NCBI GenBank assembly: GCA_015711695.1
Contig: MU158454.1
Span: 2,869-13,044 of the forward strand
Source: Candidatus Geohydrothermomicrobium daggyaiense
Lineage (GTDB): Bacteria > Actinomycetota > Geothermincolia > Fen-727 > JACVIW01
Reading direction: 5' to 3'
DNA length: 10,176 nt
The notes under the pieces were generated by a model that worked only from the letters and a program-made list of their open reading frames with translations, ran no database searches and was not told the origin of the DNA. How positions within the stretch are numbered: position 1 is the first letter of the stretch; the number at the start of each line of letters is the position of its first letter. The translations under genes were made by a program, and so were the position numbers. This document shows, piece after piece, positions 6,476 to 10,176 of this stretch.

Positions 6476-6519
6476 TTGTCTATAGGGTTGTTATGCTTGG
6501 CTTGTAGGATTGTTAGATT

Positions 6520-6524
6520 GGAGG
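6520..6524 (+). promoter_or_regulatory. Ribosome binding site of glyQ
   Basis: GGAGG precedes ATG 6528 by only 3 bases, a tight spacing. The alternative TTG at 6510 has AGGA directly against it, which is worse. The family alignment, in which the protein begins just before the LQDII helix, also supports ATG 6528. Confidence 0.5.
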
Positions 6525-6527
6525 CAG

Positions 6528-7415
6528 ATGTATCTTCAGGATATAATTTTCGCGCTTCAAGAATACTGGTCTGAAAAGGGATTTTTGATCAGCCAACCTT
6601 ATGACGTTGAGGTTGGCGCCGGTACTTTTCACCCCGACACAATGCTTCGCTGTCTTGGCCCGGAACCCTGGCGGGTTGCTTATGTCCAGCCATCGAGAAG
6701 ACCTGCCGATGGCAGATATGCTGAAAATCCCAACAGAGTGGGCAGGCACTTCCAGTTTCAGGTTATAGCGAAGCCATCTCCAGACGATATTATTGATGTT
6801 TACATTGAGAGCTTGCGCGCGCTCGGAATTAACCCGGAAGAGCACGATATTCGGCTGGTTGAAGATGACTGGGAATCTCCCACTCTTGGCGCGTGGGGTT
6901 TGGGTTGGGAGATCTGGCTTGACGGAATGGAGATAACCCAGTTCACCTATTTTCAGCAGGTAGGGGGTTACGATTGCCGACCGGTTTCAGCGGAGATAAC
7001 TTACGGGCTCGAAAGGATTTCCATGTACGTCCAAAACGTTGACAATGTATTCGATGTTCACTGGAATGCTGAAATGACCTACGGGGAACTTTTCAAAGCC
7101 ATGGAAGTTCAATGGTCTAAATATTCATTCGAGGTGGCGCGCACGGAGTTGCTGTTCCGGCTTTTTAATGATTTTGAGGAAGAATCCAGAACACTTTCTT
7201 CGCAGGGTCTGGTATTCCCCGCATATGACATGTGTCTTAAATGCTCACATATATTCAATCTCCTGGACGCGAGAGGCGCGATTAGCGTTACCGAGAGGAC
7301 CTCATACATAGGAAGGGTACGAGCTTTAGCAAGGGAATGCGCGAGGCTATATCTCCAGTGGCGCGAAGAGCTCGAGTATCCGCTGCTTTCGGTTAGCGCC
7401 AGGAAGAATCAGTGA
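6528..7415 (+). CDS. glyQ: Glycyl-tRNA synthetase alpha subunit
   Basis: This is the catalytic class II core subunit of the bacterial alpha2beta2 glycyl-tRNA synthetase, which forms glycyl-adenylate from glycine and ATP and charges tRNA-Gly in the cytoplasm. From ATG 6528 it has 295 residues, in line with family lengths of about 290-303. Strongly conserved blocks are QPYDVEVGAGT (23-33), GPEPWRVAYVQPSRRP (44-59) with DGRYAENPNR (61-70) around class II motif 2, the segment at 119-148 (PTLGAWGLGWE followed by FTYFQQVGG), the motif 3 region EITYGLERISMY (156-167), and NLLDARGAISVTER (244-257). An in-frame TTG at 6510 would add six residues and cannot be fully excluded. The stop overlaps the glyS start by 4 bp (GTGA), so the two subunits are translationally coupled. 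No T-box leader is visible upstream. Confidence 0.98.
   Translation: MYLQDIIFALQEYWSEKGFLISQPYDVEVGAGTFHPDTMLRCLGPEPWRVAYVQPSRRPADGRYAENPNRVGRHFQFQVIAKPSPDDIIDVYIESLRALGINPEEHDIRLVEDDWESPTLGAWGLGWEIWLDGMEITQFTYFQQVGGYDCRPVSAEITYGLERISMYVQNVDNVFDVHWNAEMTYGELFKAMEVQWSKYSFEVARTELLFRLFNDFEEESRTLSSQGLVFPAYDMCLKCSHIFNLLDARGAISVTERTSYIGRVRALARECARLYLQWREELEYPLLSVSARKNQ
7401..7406 (+). promoter_or_regulatory. Ribosome binding site of glyS inside the glyQ end
   Basis: AGGAAG within the last codons of glyQ precedes GTG 7412 by 5 bases and supports that start, which overlaps the glyQ stop codon. Confidence 0.65.
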
Positions 7416-9499
7416 GGTGCGAATTGGACCTTGTTTTTGAAATTGGAACGGAGGAAATGCCTGCTAATGCAGTGTACGACGCGATCGAGCAGGTTGAAAG
7501 TATTATGCCGGCGCTTCTTGATTCTTACGGTCTGGCATTCGATGAGATGAAAGTTTTCGGTACTCCGAGAAGGATCGCAGTGCTGTTATTTGGCATTCCT
7601 TCGTCAAGTAAAAGTTCTTTTTCAAAGAAAAAAGGACCGTCGCTTGCGTCTGCCAAATTAAGGGATGGCGAATGGACTGAGGCTGCCCGGGGTTTTGCCA
7701 GATCCCAAGGAGTCGAGGTCAACGACCTCGTTGTTGAAGAAACGGACAGAGGACCGTATGTGTTCGCGGTTAAAGAGATTCCAGGGAAGCCATCTTTCGA
7801 ACTCCTGCCGGAAATTATTGGGGAAGTCGTAAACTCGATTAAATTTTCAAAGTCGATGAGGTGGGGAAATGGTGATGAACGCTTCAGCAGACCGGTTAGA
7901 TGGCTTCTCGCGGTGGCTGATGGTAAGACTGTAAAGGCAGGGTTTGGGAATGTGACCTCATCGAACTACACGTTCGGACACCGATGTCTTTCGAAGGAAA
8001 AAATCACTATTGACAATCCCCTTACGTATGAGGAACTTCTCGCTGAGCACCGCGTGATCGTGTCTCATCATAAGAGAAAAGAGGAAATAACGAAACAGGC
8101 GCACAAGCTGTGCGCCGCCGTTCACTCGAAACCTGTTCTTGATGAGAGAGTGATGGATGAAGTGGTCCAGCTTGTCGAGAAGCCCGGGGTTTTGCTTGGG
8201 TCTTTCTCTGAGGAGTATCTTTCTCTTCCGCGCGATGTGATAAAGCATGTTCTCCAGTCACACCAGAGGTATTTTCCCGTAGAGGGAGAGGATGGATTAC
8301 TCAAGGCGCTTTTTATTGTCGTTCACAACGGGGATGAAATGTACGCCGAGACCATAAAAAGGGGTCATGAAAGGGTTATAGCGGCAAGGCTCGCTGACGC
8401 TGATTTCTTCTATCACGAGGACAGGAAACAAAAACTCATAGAAAGACTTGGAAAACTCGAAAAGGTTGTTTATCAATCAGAACTTGGCAGCATGAGGGAG
8501 AAAACGTCAAGGCTTGAGAATCTTGTTCGCTACCTTGCCGATGTTTTCTCTTTTGATGAAATGATCAAAGTGAGGGCTTCAAGAGCCGCGTTGCTGTCAA
8601 AGTGCGATCTTGTTACTCACATGGTGGTAGAGTTTCCCGATCTTCAGGGCGTGGTGGGTTCCATTTACGCGCTTGAGGACGGAGAAGACGAAAGAACCGC
8701 GCGCGCAATTTACGAGCAATATCTACCGAGAAAGAGTTGGGATGATTTTCCAGCGAGTGAGGAGGGTATACTTCTATCTCTTGCTGAAAAAATAGACAAT
8801 CTTGCCGCTTCCTTTGGGCTCGGCCACGTTCCTACAGGTTCTGAGGACCCTTATGCTTTGCGCAGGCAGGTGCTTGGAATCCTGACCATATTGACGTCGG
8901 CTGGGCTTGACCTTGACGTGGCGGAAGCAGTTTCCCGCGCCGCCCGAGCAATAGAGGATGAGGCGCATGGTTTTAAATGGAGCCCTTCGGCGATGAATGC
9001 TTTCAGTGAGTTTTTCAAAGGACGCGAGCGTGTCTATTTTGAGGAGAAAGGCTTCAGGTATGACCATATTCAGGCTGTGCTTGCAAAACACTGGTTGAGA
9101 CCACGCAGGGCTTATCTTTTACTTGAGTCTCTTGAAAAAGCGCGAGCAAGTGGAATACTTGAGAGGCTATATACCGCGTACGAAAGATGTAATAACCTTT
9201 CCAGGGCGCACGCTGACATTTACCTTGACCGCGAATTGCTGAATGCGCCTGTTGAAGCTCGAATACTGGGCCTTATTGAGGAATCTGAGCCTTTTCTGGA
9301 TAAAGCCTTAAAGACGCTGGATTTTGATGCCGCGTTTAAGCAGCTGGGAGTGTTTTGTGAACCTGTTGATAGGCTTTTTGATGAAGTCCTTATAATGGAT
9401 AAAAATGAGCGGTTAAGAGTAGCAAGGCTCTCGCTTCTTAAAAAGGTTGTCTCGCTTTTCGAAGCTGTTTGCGATTTTTCAAGACTGCGATGGGATTAA
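7412..9499 (+). CDS. glyS: Glycyl-tRNA synthetase beta subunit
   Basis: This is the large subunit of the alpha2beta2 glycyl-tRNA synthetase, which binds tRNA-Gly and positions its acceptor end and anticodon for the alpha subunit. It has 695 residues, essentially the length of the E. coli subunit (689). Conserved blocks are FEIGTEEMP (9-17), FGTPRRIAV (49-57), SMRWGNGDERFSRPVRW (148-164), FGHR (188-191), SHQRYFPV (283-290), HERVIAARLADADFFYHED (319-337), a block running from KCDLVT to LQGVVG (397-416), and PTGSEDPYALRRQVLGI (474-490). The last 110 residues match the DALR-type anticodon-binding region. It starts with GTG overlapping the glyQ stop and ends with TAA. No frameshift or truncation is seen. 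Confidence 0.98.
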   Translation: MRCELDLVFEIGTEEMPANAVYDAIEQVESIMPALLDSYGLAFDEMKVFGTPRRIAVLLFGIPSSSKSSFSKKKGPSLASAKLRDGEWTEAARGFARSQGVEVNDLVVEETDRGPYVFAVKEIPGKPSFELLPEIIGEVVNSIKFSKSMRWGNGDERFSRPVRWLLAVADGKTVKAGFGNVTSSNYTFGHRCLSKEKITIDNPLTYEELLAEHRVIVSHHKRKEEITKQAHKLCAAVHSKPVLDERVMDEVVQLVEKPGVLLGSFSEEYLSLPRDVIKHVLQSHQRYFPVEGEDGLLKALFIVVHNGDEMYAETIKRGHERVIAARLADADFFYHEDRKQKLIERLGKLEKVVYQSELGSMREKTSRLENLVRYLADVFSFDEMIKVRASRAALLSKCDLVTHMVVEFPDLQGVVGSIYALEDGEDERTARAIYEQYLPRKSWDDFPASEEGILLSLAEKIDNLAASFGLGHVPTGSEDPYALRRQVLGILTILTSAGLDLDVAEAVSRAARAIEDEAHGFKWSPSAMNAFSEFFKGRERVYFEEKGFRYDHIQAVLAKHWLRPRRAYLLLESLEKARASGILERLYTAYERCNNLSRAHADIYLDRELLNAPVEARILGLIEESEPFLDKALKTLDFDAAFKQLGVFCEPVDRLFDEVLIMDKNERLRVARLSLLKKVVSLFEAVCDFSRLRWD

Positions 9500-9671
9500 T
9501 GGGTGCAATATTCGGGCAACTGAGGAATTTTTTGCCAGCTTGAAGTCACAACAGTAAGTGATAATGTTTAGGGAGTGTTATGTAAAGGCAAAGGGCAGTT
9601 TCGCGAGCGTGTAATGCGCTGGTGTCGCTTTTGTGATTGCAGTCGAAAATTGATCAGGAGGTTGGATAGGA
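9500..9671. other. Intergenic region between glyS and ppdK
   Basis: These 172 bases contain no gene; the longest plus-strand ORF seen is about 16 codons. A weak stem GGCAA / TTGCC (9515-9519, 9532-9536) has a 12-base loop and no T tail. GATAAT at 9560-9565 resembles a -10 box, but the nearest -35-like TTGAAG (9540-9545) is only 14 bases upstream. Whether ppdK has its own promoter cannot be decided here. Confidence 0.5.
9656..9661 (+). promoter_or_regulatory. Ribosome binding site setting the GTG start of ppdK
   Basis: AGGAGG lies 10 bases before GTG 9672. The spacing is long, but this is a full consensus core, and the encoded N-terminus (MAEKKYVYDF) fits the family. Confidence 0.65.
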
Positions 9672-10176
9672 GTGGCAGAGAAAAAATATGTTTATGATTT
9701 CGAAGAAGGCAACAAAGACATGAGGGAACTTCTTGGTGGAAAAGGAGCTAACCTCGCTGAGATGACCGCAATAGGAATTCCTGTGCCTCCCGGCTTTACT
9801 ATCACTACCGAGGCTTGCGTTTATTTTTCCCGTTATGGAGAATTCCCGCCTGGTTTACGTGAGGAAATTACCGAGCATTTAAGAAGGCTTGAGGAGAAGA
9901 TGGACAAGCGCCTAGGTGATCAGAATGATCCGCTTCTCGTTTCGGTGAGGTCTGGAGCAAGAGCAAGTATGCCCGGAATGATGGACACTGTCTTAAACCT
10001 CGGGTTGAACGATGCTTCTGTTGAAGGACTTGCGTCAAAAACTGGCAATCCGAGGTTCGCATGGGATTGCTATCGGAGATTCGTGGCGATGTTTGGTGAT
10101 GTTGTTCTTGGCTTGAAGCCCCAGAGAAAAGAAGAAAGAGACCCATTCGACGTCATTCTTGAGGAGAAGAAAAAGG
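9672..10176 (+). CDS. ppdK: Pyruvate, phosphate dikinase, N-terminal part
   Basis: This enzyme interconverts pyruvate, ATP and phosphate with phosphoenolpyruvate, AMP and pyrophosphate through a phospho-histidine relay. It serves gluconeogenesis or pyrophosphate-dependent glycolysis in many anaerobes. Only the first 168 codons of a protein usually near 880 residues are in the window; the frame is open to the right edge. The visible part belongs to the ATP-grasp nucleotide-binding domain: YDFEEGNKDMRELLGGKGANLAEM (split over 8-31), PVPPGFTITTEAC (37-49) and the family hallmark SVRSGARASMPGMMDTVLNL (91-110), which includes the ATP-contacting arginine. It uses a GTG start. It lies 172 bp after glyS on the same strand, an arrangement found in Firmicutes, though there the PpdK regulatory kinase/phosphorylase gene often lies between them and is absent here. 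The phospho-histidine and PEP-binding domains are outside the window. Confidence 0.97.
   Translation, partial: MAEKKYVYDFEEGNKDMRELLGGKGANLAEMTAIGIPVPPGFTITTEACVYFSRYGEFPPGLREEITEHLRRLEEKMDKRLGDQNDPLLVSVRSGARASMPGMMDTVLNLGLNDASVEGLASKTGNPRFAWDCYRRFVAMFGDVVLGLKPQRKEERDPFDVILEEKKK

Noticed and set aside
7958..8304. Overlapping open frames on the minus strand within glyS.
   Set aside because: They lie wholly inside a well-conserved glyS coding region and read as low-complexity arginine/serine-rich shadow frames.
9515..9536. Stem GGCAA/TTGCC after glyS as a terminator.
   Set aside because: Only 5 bp with a 12-base loop, and no T tract follows it.
9601..9635. GC-rich stretch before ppdK with GCGA/TCGC and AGCG/CGCT pairs followed by four T.
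   Set aside because: The pairing is short and bulged, and the T run is too short for a credible attenuator.

Overview
This is a bacterial chromosomal segment with a GC content that looks to be in the mid-40s percent. It holds eight protein genes, two of them cut by the window edges. I see no tRNA, rRNA, CRISPR array, insertion sequence or phage gene. The gene content suggests an anaerobe: a tungsten/molybdenum aldehyde:ferredoxin-oxidoreductase-family enzyme, pyruvate phosphate dikinase and an acyl-CoA dehydrogenase. The neighbourhood of a cis-prenyltransferase (uppS), glycyl-tRNA synthetase genes and ppdK recalls Firmicutes (glyQ-glyS-ppdK) and Actinobacteriota (recO-uppS near the glycyl-tRNA synthetase gene). 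A deep-branching member of one of these groups is my inference, not something the sequence proves.

Layout: the 3' part of uppS (+, 2-463) converges on an AOR-family gene (-, 600-2468). A 434-bp AT-rich divergent region follows, then a gene for a LolA/LppX-like lipoprotein (+, 2903-3721). That gene converges on an acyl-CoA dehydrogenase gene (-, 3789-5024). A second divergent AT-rich region (5025-5392) carries short tandem repeats and one candidate tiny ORF. From 5393 onward everything is on the plus strand: an unrecognised polytopic membrane protein with a very basic N-terminus, glyQ, glyS (overlapping glyQ by 4 bp) and the start of ppdK, which runs off the right end.

How the genes fit together: glyQ and glyS encode the two subunits of the alpha2beta2 glycyl-tRNA synthetase and are clearly co-translated. 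The membrane protein gene lies 52 bp upstream on the same strand and may share their transcript. PpdK interconverts pyruvate and phosphoenolpyruvate. The AOR homologue and the acyl-CoA dehydrogenase are separate single-gene units and no shared pathway can be read from the sequence. Both are full length but depart from their family signatures around the active site, and these are the most interesting points here. I did not find a convincing new multi-gene system. Most genes start with GTG or TTG.
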